A DNA stretch of 64,000 nt from assembly GCA_918026815.1 (NCBI GenBank), contig CAKJVC010000012.1, forward strand, positions 2,604,001 to 2,668,000, written 5' to 3'. A program made the translations under genes and the position numbers. The stretch is from Chalara sp. BL73 (Eukaryota; Ascomycota; Leotiomycetes; Helotiales). This document shows, piece by piece, positions 36,587 through 49,319 of the stretch. The first letter of the stretch is position 1. Each line of letters begins with the position of its first letter. The notes under the pieces are model-generated. The model was not told the origin of the DNA. It was given only the letters and a program-made list of their open reading frames with translations, and did not search any database.

Positions 36587-37302
36587 TTATTCAATAGCCT
36601 TCACGTACGAGGATAGGATACCCCAATGAAAGTCTTCAATGAAAATATTAACCTGTGGCGAACCGTTTTCGTGGCTAAAGGATCGCATACGCGCGTCGTT
36701 CAAGGCATCTACATCAATCAAAGCTTGGCCGTTTGGCGAAGACATCGTATTGAGCCTTTTCGCGCTTCGCCAAGAGAAATTTCAAAGGCTCTGATAGACA
36801 AGCGTTGAAATCAAGTGAGATCATGTTATCATCAGCGACATAGAGATTTCAAAATGTATATTTCGTTGTCCTAATCGCTCCTCCAAAATTCGCCGCTTCC
36901 CTCCCTAGGTACTTTCGTAAGCAGAACAAACCCTTCCTGATGAGCCTCACGTCAACGAACGACGGCTAGCTAGCACTTACCTATTCCCCTCTCGTAGCTT
37001 TCAAAGCATATCATTGGAGTTCGCCTCTCAAAATAATCTGTATTTGCTATTCTGACGTCTCGTATCCGGGAGACGGAGATGGAGATGTGCGCTTTTTATG
37101 ATGATAGGCAGGGCAACCAGGAGCAAAGCATTGCATCTCTTCTAAAGACCCGCCTGAACCAAGGCGGTCGGATCCAAGAATGGAAAATCTATTCACGGAA
37201 CCCCTCGCAGCGTTTCGTGCATTCGTCCTCATCATCGCTCTAACGCCACGAATCCACCAACCATGGCCCTCCACCACCCCTTTCCCCTCCGCAACCATCT
37301 AC
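36587..37302. other. Convergent spacer UTP4 / TRK
   Basis: This holds the 3' ends of UTP4 (plus) and the potassium transporter (minus). I see no gene. Confidence 0.5.
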
Positions 37303-40006
37303 CTACCCCCCGACCTTCCGCACGCTCGCGCGGCTCAGGCTCCTCCTGACGCCCCAATCCTCCTCCTCGGCCAGCCCACCATGCAGCACGCCATGAGGCA
37401 GCTCGACGGCGCGATCCAAGGCGACAGGCAGGCCGCGATGGCGACCGCGAAGCATGACGAGCACGAGGATCAGCTTGCTGGCCTTGTGCCAGCCGCCCGA
37501 GAAGCTGTACGCGTTGTCGGCGACGCCAGTGCTGATGCCGACGCAGCCGTAGCCGGACACCACCTCGAAGCAGATGTTGAAGACCGAGTACGTCACCGGG
37601 TCGCGGTTGAAGTTCGTGCCTTCGATGCAGGAGATGGCGAAGATCGCTAGGATTAGCAGCCAGAGGTCGTGCGTTAGCTGGCCTGAGATCTGCTGCTTGA
37701 CGAATTGCGTGCCTGTTGCGAGGGCGGTGGGGTTTAGTTTGGTTTTAGCGAAAGGGGTTGGGGGAGGAGGGGGGAGATTCTTTTCCTAAGGGTTATTGAC
37801 TTACCTGTAGAGCCCATGCGTTGCGGGAGGTTGACCGCGGAATGGAGTTTGGTTCCTAGCTTGGAGAGTAGCGACTGGCCCGCTTCCTTCTCGGGGTCTT
37901 GCGGGGAGGAGAGCGAGGTGTCGCCTGCGTAGATGCCGAGCGAGCGTTCTTCATAGACGTTGGAGTGTCGCATTGTGATGACGACGGGATAGGCGGAGAT
38001 GTACATCATGATCACATAGAGGACTTGGAGGCCGATGCGAAGGTTTGGGATGGCGATAACGCTATACAAACGTGGTCAGCCAGCTTTATAGCAATACCGT
38101 GCGGTGCGTGAAGTGATGGTGGCTCATTTATAGAAAAGAGGAGCTCATTTTCGTAAGGGACTTACTAGAATCCACCGGCGCGAACGGCTAGAGCTTGGAA
38201 CAACCCATCCAGCACGCGGAATCCGGGAGGGAGCTTCTGGATATAAGGGTTATGTAGGTTTAAAAGCTCGAAGGCAACCCAGTCGATGCCGTTTAAGACG
38301 AAAACCATGAAGAGAAGCCAGCGCGTTGCTGGGGCAGGGAAAATATGGGTGTAAACGCGGCGAGGATACTTGAGGATGAAACCTGCGAGTCCGTGGTTAG
38401 ACTGAATTGTGTTGGGCAGTTAGGGGTGGAGGAAGCTTACGGAGAGTGGCTTTATATTCTGCACATTGCTCTTCTGATGGGTAGATGAGACCGATGGTTT
38501 TAAGCATGCTCCAGAGGATAAAGCGAAGGAATACAGGGTAGCTAGGTCTTCTTAGAATGGTTACCAACAGAGCCACGGGAGAATTACGCAGTATTTCCCG
38601 CAAGAATCATAATTCCCATCTGCATGAGTGGATAAACAGCCGTTTGAAAGGGAATCTAGCATTTTTAATCCATTTTCACCAACATTCTCCCCGCTCATGA
38701 AGTAGAAACTTACCATGTTCGCATCGAGTAAACTCATACCCGAGTTATTGAAGGCAGAAGCACCATTGAATATACCCAACCACCAGGGGTTAATCCCGTT
38801 CGCCTCAGTAACATTGGCTTTATTATGCGCAAAATAAGCTGCAAGCCCAATACATCCTGTGGCTTGCCAGAAAATGAAATAACCAGGGACAACGTATCCA
38901 AGAAGCTTGATGGCGCGGTACTCGACACCCCCAAGATGCTCACGTTCTTCGCGGGTGAGGTTGAAGAACTGGGCATTGCGACCTGTGGTGTAACGAGTAA
39001 GATAATTAGGATATCTAGATAGAAGTTAGCTTGCTTTATCGAAAAAGCCTAACTTCTGGCTGTGCCTGGATATGAAGCAAAATTTACTCTGTAGTATCTA
39101 AATAATCCTCGTCCTTCTGATCAAGCTCCTTCTTCCGGCCACGCTTATATATCCCGTCGCTGCTATTCGCATGAGAAGCCTTATAGCTCGTACTCAAAGG
39201 ATGCGCGCCCACGCCAGCAAAGCTCAAAACCCGCGCGCTGGCCTTCGGGCTCACAGGAGGGGGGCTGGGCACATATCTTAGAAAGGAGATATGATCCGGA
39301 TCAGAAACCATCGCCGGGGACTCAGCCAGGTAAGGGGACTCGTTCGACTGCTGAGCAGCCGCCGAGCCCCCATTGCCAGCCCCGGAAATGGGGTCGCGAG
39401 GCTCGGAGTGCCTGCTCTGAAACTCGGATTTATCCCCATGCTCAGGAGAGAGGATGGAGGTGCGGCCGGCGGAGCGCTCGCGGCGGTGCATGCGGCGCGC
39501 TTCTTTCTGCATCTTGATGAGGTGCTCGAAGCGGGATTCTATGACCCATTTCCGGGAGAGGACCGTGGCGATGGATACAAAGATGGAGGAGCCGATGACG
39601 ATGAGACAGAAGAGCATGATTTGTTGTGCCTAGTTCTAGCTGTATCAGCACTTTTCTTCTTCAGAGCAGACGGGGAGTTTATATCAGAATAAAATATCTG
39701 TGCTAATATCATATCATGTGTGATTTCTATCACTGCACTTACCGTAGTCATCTCACTTAGATTGACCGTGTTGAGACCTGCCTCAGTCATAGCAGAAACC
39801 ACCAGAAACAACGCGTCCGTATACTCAATGCTCATCCATGGATCACTACATAGCCAAAACACCACGCTCATCACTAAAAGCACCACAATAAAGTACAGAT
39901 AATGCAAGGTGATATAATTGACAGGCGGTAGTTGTCGCGCTACACTCTTGAACCACTGGCTGTCCCTCACGTGCCACACCTTGGGATGGAGAATCTCGGG
40001 TGCCAT
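37303..40006 (-). CDS. TRK1: TRK-type potassium transporter
   Basis: This is the fungal high-affinity K+ (or Na+) uptake protein of the plasma membrane, with four M1-P-M2 units. Eight exons (40006-39743, 39629-39088, 39014-38714, 38655-38588, 38541-38441, 38382-38166, 38061-37805, 37712-37303) join without frame errors to 719 residues. The P-loops are visible: SAMTEAGLNT (about 71-80), SAFNNSGMS, AGNTAYPVF and SGYGCVGIS. The cytoplasmic loop between units 1 and 2 is Ser-rich and about 180 residues long, much shorter than in yeast Trk1. The conserved end LVMLRGRHRGLPVALDRAV is present. Introns range from 46 to 113 nt. The start MAPEILHPKVWHVRD gives about 30 residues before the first span (NYITLHYLYF), usual for this family. 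Confidence 0.95.
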
Positions 40007-41094
40007 TGTGATGCGCTTGGTTGTTGTGTATTGTTTTTTTGGTGTGTCTTGAATGTCTCAATTTGTTTCAGTTTCCTATCTGATATCTGATAGAGAAAGG
40101 CGGGGAAAGAATGGTGGCAGAGTGGATGTTTAGTGGGATTTTTCACCGCCTCAGTTGACTCGGACAGTAGAACAGCGGGCCGAGCCTTACAGGGCCAACA
40201 GCCCCTCCTTTTGGACGCTGAGAAGAGACCAAGTTATAATACTGAGACTATACCGAGATGGTATCTTAAGTCTGACCTAAGGATCGTGAAAGCAAATGCT
40301 CTCGGGAAAGTTCCATTGTATCTCTGGAGAATTCTCAAAGAGACATGTTTTGTGGCACGATTAAGCGAGTCAATAGGGGATAAATCAAGTTCAGGCATTT
40401 TACATGTGGTTGCCGGCAGATACCCTTACAACCCAAGAGAGCTTCACGTCAGGGGATAATCTTAACAGGTAACATGCTTTCATTGCCTCATCCCTTCTAG
40501 CTATGCACAACTACGACCCTTTGATCCAAACATTAGAACATGTTCATGGACCTCGTCAGGAATATCGTAAACACCTGCAATGCATTTCTCCAACAAAGTA
40601 AACATAGTTAAGTGAGGGTGGTATCACCCTAGTTCTCATACCCCAACGCCGGCTGTATCCAGGTGCTAGACCACAGCAGTTTCCCAAGTCTTCCCAATAG
40701 ACAAATAAAATTATGTTATATTCCAGACGCCATCGAGGATCAAATGTATCCACAAATGCAATTGGTACATGCCTGCAATTGCAGGGGGTGGCAGCCATCC
40801 GACATACCAAATTTGTATATATAAAGTCGTGTTGTAAATAGTAAAGATAGTCAAGTGGTTGAATAGAAGTGAAGCTGGTGTCTATATCACGCCCTGCCTT
40901 CCACGGGACTTAGCCTCATGTAAGCATTTATCGTGGACATGGGTCATCATGATGATCATCTCGGTGTGCTGATACCGTATCGACGGCTCGGGGATCGACT
41001 GAAGAATAATCTCCACCAGTTTAGGCAGTAAAGTGCCTGATGCGACGTCGCTTTACGCGGTCGGTGTGAATGTGTATCAAGAACACAAAATCTC
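40007..41094. other. Promoter of TRK and 3' region of PNG1
   Basis: About 1.1 kb between two minus-strand genes. No gene seen. Confidence 0.45.
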
Positions 41095-42562
41095 TCATAG
41101 TCCTCGATGGTCTCGTGGTGGATATCCTGGCTGATGACGAGGTTGTCCGTTCTCACCTCTAGCGTTGACCCATTCCTGAGCACCACTTATCCGACCAGCA
41201 GGCTGCTCGGCAGGCAGTTTCTGATCTTCAGATGATGAGGATGCAGAAGTCATTGGACGGCCCGAGTTAGCCGACATCTGCATACCAGGCCGCAGATGCG
41301 AGACGACGGATTGAGTGATCGATGAGATAACATAGGCTCGGAGCTCCTTCTCTTCGGCAGCATCCTCTTTCTCGAGTCGAAATCGCTCATCCTTGGGCAT
41401 ATTTGATCGTCGAAGGCTTCGAATCTCATTCGTGATATAAAGCATGACGTCCTCTGGGCACCGATTTCTAGGCTTTTCATGCTCGCTTTTCCGAACGTAT
41501 CGTCGAGTAACATCTGTTGCGCCATCGATGGAGAAGGCAATGCAATATGACATCGGCTTGCCCCATCCTTCGGTATACAGCCGCGGATTGTCCCATGACT
41601 CCTCGCACGCATCCACATGAATCCATCGTTTCTGCATTTCGGAGTACACCTCGGTCCAGACATGGTCTTCAGCGTTCCATACCCATCTTACTCGACCTCC
41701 CACGGCGCGACACAACATGCTGAAGCAGTTGACCCATTCGCCAGATCTGCCTTTCCGAGTCTGTAGCAACCGCCATACATCGCCATATCGTGGGAACCGT
41801 TCATACGCTCCACAGTTTGCAGCAGAACATTGGTATAGCTCGACTCGAAGTGCACCATACGCAGTTTCTTCTTGAGTCGGAGGTGTCATTCCTTGGGCAG
41901 TAGTTGGTGAGAAGCAGACTGGACATGGTGGGTTGTTGACCCAGGAAAAGAAAGATCGTTTAAACCATCTGCTCTGAAGTCAGGACCATTCTCGTTAAGA
42001 GCAATAATAATGATACATACCTCAGTAATGCGCGAATGACGCAGTCCTGGTATCCCCATTGCGGCTTGCGGCCATCACCCATACTTTCAGCTTGTGCCTG
42101 CAGCACTTGAGACTCTTCCTCTGCCTCCCCATATATCCTGTCTAATGGAATGACTTGAAGTGCTTCATCGAGTAAACCTGGGTTCTCATACTTGGTTGGT
42201 GTTAAAGATAAAGATATTAGGAGGTTCCGGAACTTTTGCGACGCCGAGTCGGCTGGTGGCGATGGAATCTTTGGTTGACTTCTTAGCGATGCGTATGATG
42301 GAGGAGTCGCAGCATGCTGCGATCCGCTTGATGTGGAAGGTCGATATCCAGGCGATTGCGGGGGGGCTTGAGAGACAGCAGCTGCCCTCAAGTTGGATGA
42401 AGATGCTCGTTCGATTGGCGCCGGGGAGCCATTTCGCGACCGTGAGTTACCCAGATCGTTCAGTCGCTTCGTCCGCAATAATCCCTCGAATTGTTGTGTT
42501 AAACCCTTTGCCCATTGCTCATCATATTCCCCGCCGGGCGATCGGTATCCATTGGGATCCAT
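41095..42562 (-). CDS. png1: PNG1-like peptide:N-glycanase homologue lacking catalytic cysteine
   Basis: The family removes N-glycans from misfolded proteins in the cytosol using a transglutaminase-like Cys-His-Asp triad. Two exons (42562-42021, 41968-41095; 52-nt intron) give 471 residues. The N-terminal 150 residues are Ser/Pro-rich; the conserved LARQFE-like segment reads [15 protein letters not shown]. Zinc-site cysteines are C196/C199 (PCPVC) and C228/C233. The catalytic block, RCGRCGEW in active enzymes, reads RKGRSGEW here: Lys253 and Ser256 replace a zinc ligand and the nucleophile. His283 (EDHVW) and Asp300 (HVDACE) remain. Filamentous ascomycete PNG1 proteins are known to be catalytically impaired (Neurospora), so this is probably an ancient, conserved change. 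I chose the ATG at 42562; the open frame reaches 42691 but without ATG. Confidence 0.92.
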
Positions 42563-45500
42563 ATTGTCGTACCGAAGGAAGATACGGAGGGATTCGATGG
42601 AGTCTTCCACTCCCCTCGATTCACACCTCTCCCGAAAGCGTGCCTGTGCTACCGTAGTTGGAGATTTAATGGTGAAATGTCGTAAAGACAAGAAGTTGGA
42701 TGTAAGTCAAGAAGACTTGGTGGTTGACGGCGAGGTGCTTGTTCTTTCACCCCCCAAGACTGCACAGCCTGGAACGAGCGTCGCAAGGTGGCGTAAGCGA
42801 ATCAGTCTAGGATGGTTATAAGAATAGAAACGGTTGACCTGCGAAGACGTTGAAGCAATCACAACAGCGTCAACTCCACGATGATGATGATGATGATGTC
42901 GTCGTATATCTCATGAGGTCCGTCAGTGTTGGGCGACGGTGAGGTTGTGGTGGTGGTGGTGGTGATGATGGTGATAGGTATTATTGATTGAGAGGGAGGG
43001 AGGATGGATGGATGGGATTGGAGATTGTATGGGGTAGGTAGGGAGGGTCAGGGAGAGAGGAGAGGCTGCGCGGGTTGCGTATGGCTGTTCTAGCATGTGT
43101 TGTACGCGTGTTGCCCCTAAATTTGCCTTCAGGCCCCTTCACAGGCAACGGTCGCAGTTTGGAGATTGCGGAACTGCGTAATGATTGGCGGGAAAAGCGG
43201 GGCCGATGCAAGAAACGCGCGTTCGAAATGTAAAATTGATAATTGACCGCCTGCCAGGTTGGATTCTGCCGTCGCTAGTCCTTTTTGAGAAAACCACTTT
43301 CCCCCTCTTTTTTTTTATTTCTCCCGCACCCGACGGACAGCCCACCAAGCTACTTGCAGTACCACGGTGTGCTGCACGGCTTCGGAGGAATCGTGACGGG
43401 GCCACCCAGCAAATTTGATATTACTGATTACCTGATTAACGGTGATGTTGATGATAATGTTGATGATGTTGATATGGACAATGACCACAATATTATTTCT
43501 CCACTCAGCGGTAATACCTCTCAAAGGGGCCTGGTCTGCTGGTACTGTATTATTGAAAAGAATTAAGATATAATGCTGATGCTGATGCTTATGCTTATTA
43601 ATAATCGGGATTCTGTCTTATCCAATCAGCAATCAGTCACGCCTCCGGGTGAGAACTGACCAACCAGAACATCAGACGACGTACTACAATGTCTCAGCCT
43701 TGTTCGCTTCTCCCTCCCCTGGTTCGATTGGGTCACGTGGATGTTTTGTTCAGGGGGCCAAGCTTATGGGGGATAAGCAGCAAGAGAGGATGTCGTCAAA
43801 CTCTGTAACCCTTTTTGTTTGGGGCGCAGTTGAGCCTCACTCAATCTCTCCTAGGGAAGCTGTGCGAGACGGGGCTGGCAGAAATGATCATCAACTAGAC
43901 ATCGGTATCCAGTGCTGCCGGTATCTGCATGTTTGATGCAACCAGCACAAACCGTCTCGTCTACCAAAGTATTTGAATTATTTGCAAAATTAGTCCTCCA
44001 CCTAGGCAAGTGTTGAGATTCGCAAGCAGACTCCATCATGTCTTGTGTTACGCACTCTGGCCACCCACACGCTTGCGATGCTGGATGACCGTCATCATTT
44101 TACTTTTTGACCTACTTGTCATGACACTGCTCTAGTTCGTACCCTCACCAGCTTCTCACGTAAGGCGATGGAAGCGTCACCAAACGAGTCGCCCCCCAGG
44201 TAATCGGGGTCAATGAGGACGAGTCTTTACACAATACACCAAAGACCAGCCAAGGCAGCTAATAAACACTCTCCAGCATCTTGGTAGATCTACATTGCGA
44301 GTCCAATGATGATCGTGAACGCTGCGTAAAAGTTAACTGTCGCCTCCCCTCCCCCAAAACACAATTTAAAGTTGACCAGCAGAGGACGCGTCACGTTTAC
44401 TCCGTGGTATCGGTTATAATTCTTAGCACACCTCGCTTGCGCGGCGAACCCCTGAGATCCACGCCACGTTCGAGCTTTGAACTTCAAAGTCCACTTTAAA
44501 CATTGAAGCTTTCTTGCTCTAAACTACCGTTATGTAGTCCTATACAGGATACGCTGGGTTCTGCACTCAGACTGTGGCTTGCCTAGCGGTTTCGTTGCTA
44601 TCCTCATTCTGGATTATTGAGAATCTCTCTATCGGATAAAAAGAACTCGCAAAATACTATGGAACATCGTGTCATGTTTTCCTAAATTGCTCACCGCGAG
44701 TTCATAGCCCTTCAGAATCCACACGTCATCCAAGTTGACCCAAGTGTTAGCTTGCAGTGGAGCTCTGGAGGGAAAGTGACTGACCCACTCAAATTTGAGA
44801 TTGGCGGCGTGCTACGAGGCTACGAATATGATTACTGGATGGATTCTACTAATGTATAGTTGGCTCTTATTGGTGTTCAATATCAAGTGACAAACGCAAA
44901 TCGATCTCAGGACCCGAGTAATGAGACGTTCATTTGCTGGAATCATCTCCTGTTCATTGATATCTAGATGAGAATGCGAGGACTAAAGCTCCTTTCCATA
45001 TATACATATTTGACTTTCTCGCGATTGTTAAGAAGAGGTTGAGGCAAACAACATGATAGAATAGGAGTGCAGTCATACTGATGACGCTGTGATGATGCGA
45101 TGGTTCACACAAGCTGTGTTTACCAAAGGAAAACGGGAGGCTATTGATCGACCGTAAACCCAATCTCCATTACTCCAAAATTCTTTACTAGAGCCTTGAA
45201 AGAGTATTGAAACACTGAGTTACTCAGACCGACATGTGGAAAATGTCTCGGCAGTTCTGTTTTTAGGACGCGCGTACTGTCCTCCGCCGTGGCCCGAGAT
45301 TTCGTTACATATATACCCGCCCGGGAAAAGATATCAACGTGCGATGCTTGTATGCAGACTGTATTGGGACGGAGATCGAGTACACCTATTAGATTGAGAG
45401 ACCCAAAGCAGAAGGAACTTTAATCAGAGGAAGCTGCAGAGTCGTAGGCTGTTACCAAAACGGCTTCTCGCAGGTAAATTTGGACTCCCACTATGTTTGT

Positions 45501-46259
45501 TACTATGAAGCGGTGGCTAAAAAAAGAAATCGTTTCTACGCGCCATCGGCACAGAAGAAGTTAACTTCAGTAAGCCACAAAGCCAGGTAGCAAATCCTCC
45601 TGCCAAGTATGGAAGATTGTAGAAAACCATCATGTGATCGATCTATCCATGCCTGCAAATGGTGGAATGCCCTCTTGTGCTTGCATTTTCCTATATTGGT
45701 AAGTTCGAGAACCGCCTGTATCTTCAATAGAAAGCAGAGAGATTTTTGGAGTTTAACTTGATAAGTTACAGATTACCAATTATTGCCTAAGTATTCTTCT
45801 ACTGCTTCGGAAGAACATATCTTCCATTCACTTGACTTTGCTACCCAAACAACATCGTTACTTAACTTTCAAAGGAAAGGCATCTTGTTAAGATACTAAG
45901 GACAAGGATTTGCTGTTTTGTTTAGCTGTCTTTAGTTCGAAGATACGGGAGACACTTAGAACATAAGAGGAATCCTCCTTCTCAGTCCACTAAAATTTTA
46001 AAGAGTAGAAGCTCCTCAAAGCTCAAAACAAGACATGTCTGAAGAGTCTCATAACCGTACATATTCGAGACCTCCTAGCCTCGAGGGTAGAAAGCTCTAT
46101 TAAGCATCAAAATATGCATCATGCTAGAACCGAAGAACGATGGAGATGGAGAACGTTCCAAGTCTTCTAGGACAAGTATATATGACTTGAGTATGAGATA
46201 CGACCTGTCATTCCCTTTCCTGTCGGTCCCTCACGGTATCACAACCAATATCACGAAAG
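42563..46259. other. Long gene-poor stretch with simple repeats
   Basis: Upstream of PNG1, 42876-42980 carries GAT and GGT triplet repeats. A second, imperfect GAT/GTT-rich patch lies at 43440-43485 and a short CTGATG repeat at 43573-43590. From 43.6 to 46.2 kb I see no supportable gene; frames are short and composition is AT-rich. Confidence 0.45.
42879..42980. repeat. GAT and GGT microsatellites upstream of PNG1
   Basis: Tandem GAT units at about 42880-42897 are followed, 40 bases on, by tandem GGT units at about 42945-42963 and a GATGATGGTGAT tail. They lie about 320-420 bases upstream of the PNG1 start, in the likely promoter or leader. Confidence 0.8.
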
Positions 46260-46933
46260 ATGCCAATTACAAGTTCACACAGCCTGGCTGCCTCAAACAA
46301 TAGCAGGATCCAAAGTAAGCTTCTCCAATTCCCACATGCTTCACCGACTAACACAGACCAGCACGCAGCTCAACAGCAGCTCGGAATAAAACTCCTTCCA
46401 GATCCCAAGCAACCAGAAGACGGGTATCTCCACATCTCGCAGTCAGACGCAGCACTCGACTCGCAAGTAACCTTGAACCACAAGCCAAATGGGAGCTTGA
46501 CGACGGCGTCGATCCCGGCAACGGCTGGAAATTAAAGAGAATCCTCAAAGGTCCCGAATGGCGGCTTTTCTCAGATCACAGCCGTGCCCAGAAAGCCTAT
46601 CTTGTTGACTGGGCATCCACGGATCGTCATAAATGGGTGCCTTCCTGGTCCGCACAACGGGATATTCATAGGGATGTGATAAAGAGGCATTTGCAGAAGG
46701 TCAGAGGGATGAGGAAACCACGGGAGGAGGATCAAGTGAAGAGGGTGCTGTATCATGAGGAATGTTTCTGGGATCCGGACGGGAGGAGAAGGAGGAGATG
46801 CTGGAGGTATCTGTGTGAGTTTTATGGAGAGGATGTGCGACGGGGATGGAGGAGCCTAGGAAAGGTACGGAGGTTGTGGCGGAGATATGAGAGGATGGTT
46901 AAGGGACGGAAGAGGTGGGCGCCCGAGCATTGA
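46260..46933 (+). CDS. Chromo-like domain protein
   Basis: Two exons (46260-46314 and 46362-46933, 47-nt intron, GTAAGC..CTAAC..CAG) give 208 residues. After a basic Ser/Arg-rich N-terminus (RSQATRRRVSPHLAVRRSTR) comes a segment with the signature spacing of a chromodomain: WKLKRILKGPEW, then KAYLVDWASTDRHKWVPSW, resembling the usual (V/I)ekIL...YLVkW.....tWEP pattern. The C-terminal half is strongly basic and Trp/Arg-rich (RRRRRCWRYLCEFYGEDVRR, KVRRLWRRYERMVKGRKRW). No reverse transcriptase or integrase is nearby, so this does not look like a retroelement piece. An acceptor seven bases upstream would give a short truncated product; the one I used keeps the long frame. Chromatin binding is inference. 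Confidence 0.6.
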
Positions 46934-47978
46934 GTGAGAGGGGGAGCTTAGGGTCACAAAAAAAAAGGCAGTCTCTGCTCTATCTGAGAGAATCCTTTTC
47001 TCTGCAAGATATACACTATCGAGATATGCATACATAGTTCTCAAGAAACGCGATCGATATCAAGCCAAATCTCAATGTCAATCAATCATTACCATCCTCA
47101 AATCAGCGCCACAATTCTCAACCCGCGATCCCCATACCTCACCCATTTCCGCATTTCATCCATTCCCAAGACCCAAAATCCCGCAAGCCCCTCAACCACC
47201 AATTCTCAACCCCCCCCCCCCCCCCAAAACCCCCTTTCAAACCAGCTTTCAAGCAAGCAAACCACTCATTCCACCACTCCCCTCCACATCCTCTAGAAAT
47301 CACTCCCTCCTTCAACGACACCCGCACAAAGAAGCCGCCAAGCATCCGGAATCCCCTCCCCTGCATGGCGCTCGCTCAGCCATCCATCTCATTAGAACGG
47401 GGGATATAACCGGTAGAAAGAGCTTGCTTAATACCGCACTAGAGTACGGCGCGAAGACTTCTATATTGCATATGCCTTCCAAAGAAGGATCCCATGGCCG
47501 CCTGCGTGGAGGCATGTGATGGCTGCTTTCCCAACGCGTCTTCGTAGGGAAAAGGTGCTGGCTCGATTACGAGGGCGTGTGGGATGTGCTGTTGCTTGTG
47601 TTTGAGTGGGAGGGGGATGGAATAGTGATGGTGTGAAATGCTGCTTTGGGATCTGGGGGCTTTGTGAAAATGGGAGGTGGTGAGTGGTGGCGGCGTTGAA
47701 GATTGAAGAGAGAGTGTTAGGATGCTAGGTGGTGAGTTTATGTGAACAATAGCTGGGGATGTAATATGTAGTGTGGCAAAAGGTGTTGAGGCTAGTGGGG
47801 ATTGAGATGCTAGCCTATTTATAGGGCATAAGTCACATAGATAGATGGACAATGTATCCGAAAAGTTTGTATTTTAAGTAGGCCTTGAATTTAGCTCTTG
47901 GAGAGACGGGATATTCTAGCCCCAAATCAACAGGGCCGAATATCCCATCAAATAACCCAGCTTTCGCAGCCATTGCTG
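46934..47978. other. Intergenic with C16 run
   Basis: No supportable gene. A C-rich part (47100-47310) contains a run of about 16 C. A 137-codon minus-strand frame at 47439-47852 is low-complexity (Ser/Pro/His) without motif and is not called. Confidence 0.4.
47210..47225. repeat. Poly-C tract, about 16 nt
   Basis: An uninterrupted run of about 16 C in a C/A-rich non-coding stretch. Confidence 0.85.
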
Positions 47979-48599
47979 CTACGGGTTCACCAAAGGAAAA
48001 GCCATATCTCCTGCATCCTCGCCTCGTCGCTGCGAAATAAGGCGAACATCCCGAGCCTGCAAATCATAATACCAGCCCGGCAACAGCTCCAAAGCAGTGA
48101 CCTCATTACAACCTCTAGCCCACTCGCAAAGCTCGCGAAACGCATTCGTGAGCCGAACGTGCTGCGGCAACTTAACACCGATCCCAATTCAAGATCGCGT
48201 ACCACCACGGCAGCAAACGGGACCCAGAAGTCTCCTCTCTCTCCCTCGCCCACTCCGCAAGCCCCTCGAAATCGAAGTCCTTGAGCACCAGATCTCCCCA
48301 GTCTGGCGCGACTGCGTGCCCCCGATGAAGGTGATGCGCGAGCTTTGTCTGAACGAACGCAAAAAGGACGTGGTAGTGCCGTGAGCCGATCCTCTGCAGA
48401 TCAGGACGTTCCGAGCTAAATGTGCGGTCAACTTCCATGTCTTGAGACGGATCTCGGTTGGGGGGTCGGGGAACAGCGCGGATATGTTGAAGCCATCTTC
48501 AGCATGGCCGTCGGTCGTGGTCCAGCTTCCTCCTTCGCTGGAACTGCTATCGTCAATGTCCTGAGCTGAGAGATAGTCGCTAGGGTCGCCTTCTCCCAT
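47979..48599 (-). pseudogene. Degenerate 2EXR-like locus
   Basis: The first frame (from the ATG at 48599) has an acidic Ser-rich N-terminus and then LFPDPPTEIRLKTWKL, the opening motif of the fungal 2EXR domain (FPxLPxEIRLKIW). The reading then seems to move to a second frame (HYHVLFAFVQTKLAHHL, FEGLAEWAREREE, LLPWWYAILNW) that ends at 48172, and a third (FRELCEWARGCNE, LLPGWYYDLQ) that ends at 47979. The second and third segments share the pattern F..L.EWAR......LLP.WY..L, so they may be two copies of one repeat. I find no consensus intron linking the frames. It may be a pseudogene, a frameshifted model or partly chance. Confidence 0.35.
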
Positions 48600-49319
48600 T
48601 TCAGATTCCGAACCCTCGTCCGACCTTGGTATAATGGCAGAGGTGAGGCTATGCGCCGTAATAGACGTTAAACGATTGATGGTCTGGAACCATGCTTTAA
48701 CTGAGTGAGAAAGGACCCATCAGGATATGATCGCAGCGAATACTGACCTTACGGCTCTGCTTCAGCTCCAGACAGTTCGATGATCAGGTGTCGCGCTCTG
48801 TTGAAGATGCCGTTTATTGATATTGGCATCTTGAATTGACAGAAGCGACTCTTATCGCGTTGATACTGATACTGTTTAAAGTAGGCGATATATATGTTTG
48901 TTACTTGCAGTTTTGATCCTTCTGAAATTGGTGGTATTGTTGCAGGCACGAGTAGAGGATTCTTTGTGGTCCTGTTAGCGCCACTGAACTCATTTTGGGT
49001 CAGCTCAATGTATGATTCACTCCACAGCTATTGCACGGGTCTCAAATTTAGCAGGCGGTCAGCCAAATTTCAACGTGGCTAGGCCATAATCAAGGAGAGG
49101 CACAACATGTGGCATTTGCACTTCTTCTACTGTCATGCCTTCTATTTCCAGTCAAGGAGTTTGAACGCAATCAGAAACCTATTGTATATTCGCAGCAGCA
49201 CCTTGAACGGGTGTCTAGCAAAGGGTGAGGATGCGTAGCCACAAATGTAGGCTCAAGATGCACAAGGTGATATCATTATTATGGACTCAATCTAAATGGG
49301 CAGCATGAGTCACAATGCT
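48600..49319. other. Intergenic between 2EXR-like locus and MFS gene
   Basis: About 720 bases with no supportable gene; it holds the 3' end of the MFS transporter. Confidence 0.45.

Noticed and set aside
43441..43485. GAT/GTT triplet-rich patch as a possible coding Asp/Val repeat
   Set aside because: Imperfect and short, without a gene around it; more likely simple-sequence DNA.
46315..46361. Apparent frame break at the start of the chromo-like gene
   Set aside because: The next AG (46360-46361) gives the right phase and links both exons.
47439..47852. 137-codon minus-strand frame rich in Ser, Pro and His
   Set aside because: Low-complexity frame in C/A-biased DNA with no family resemblance.
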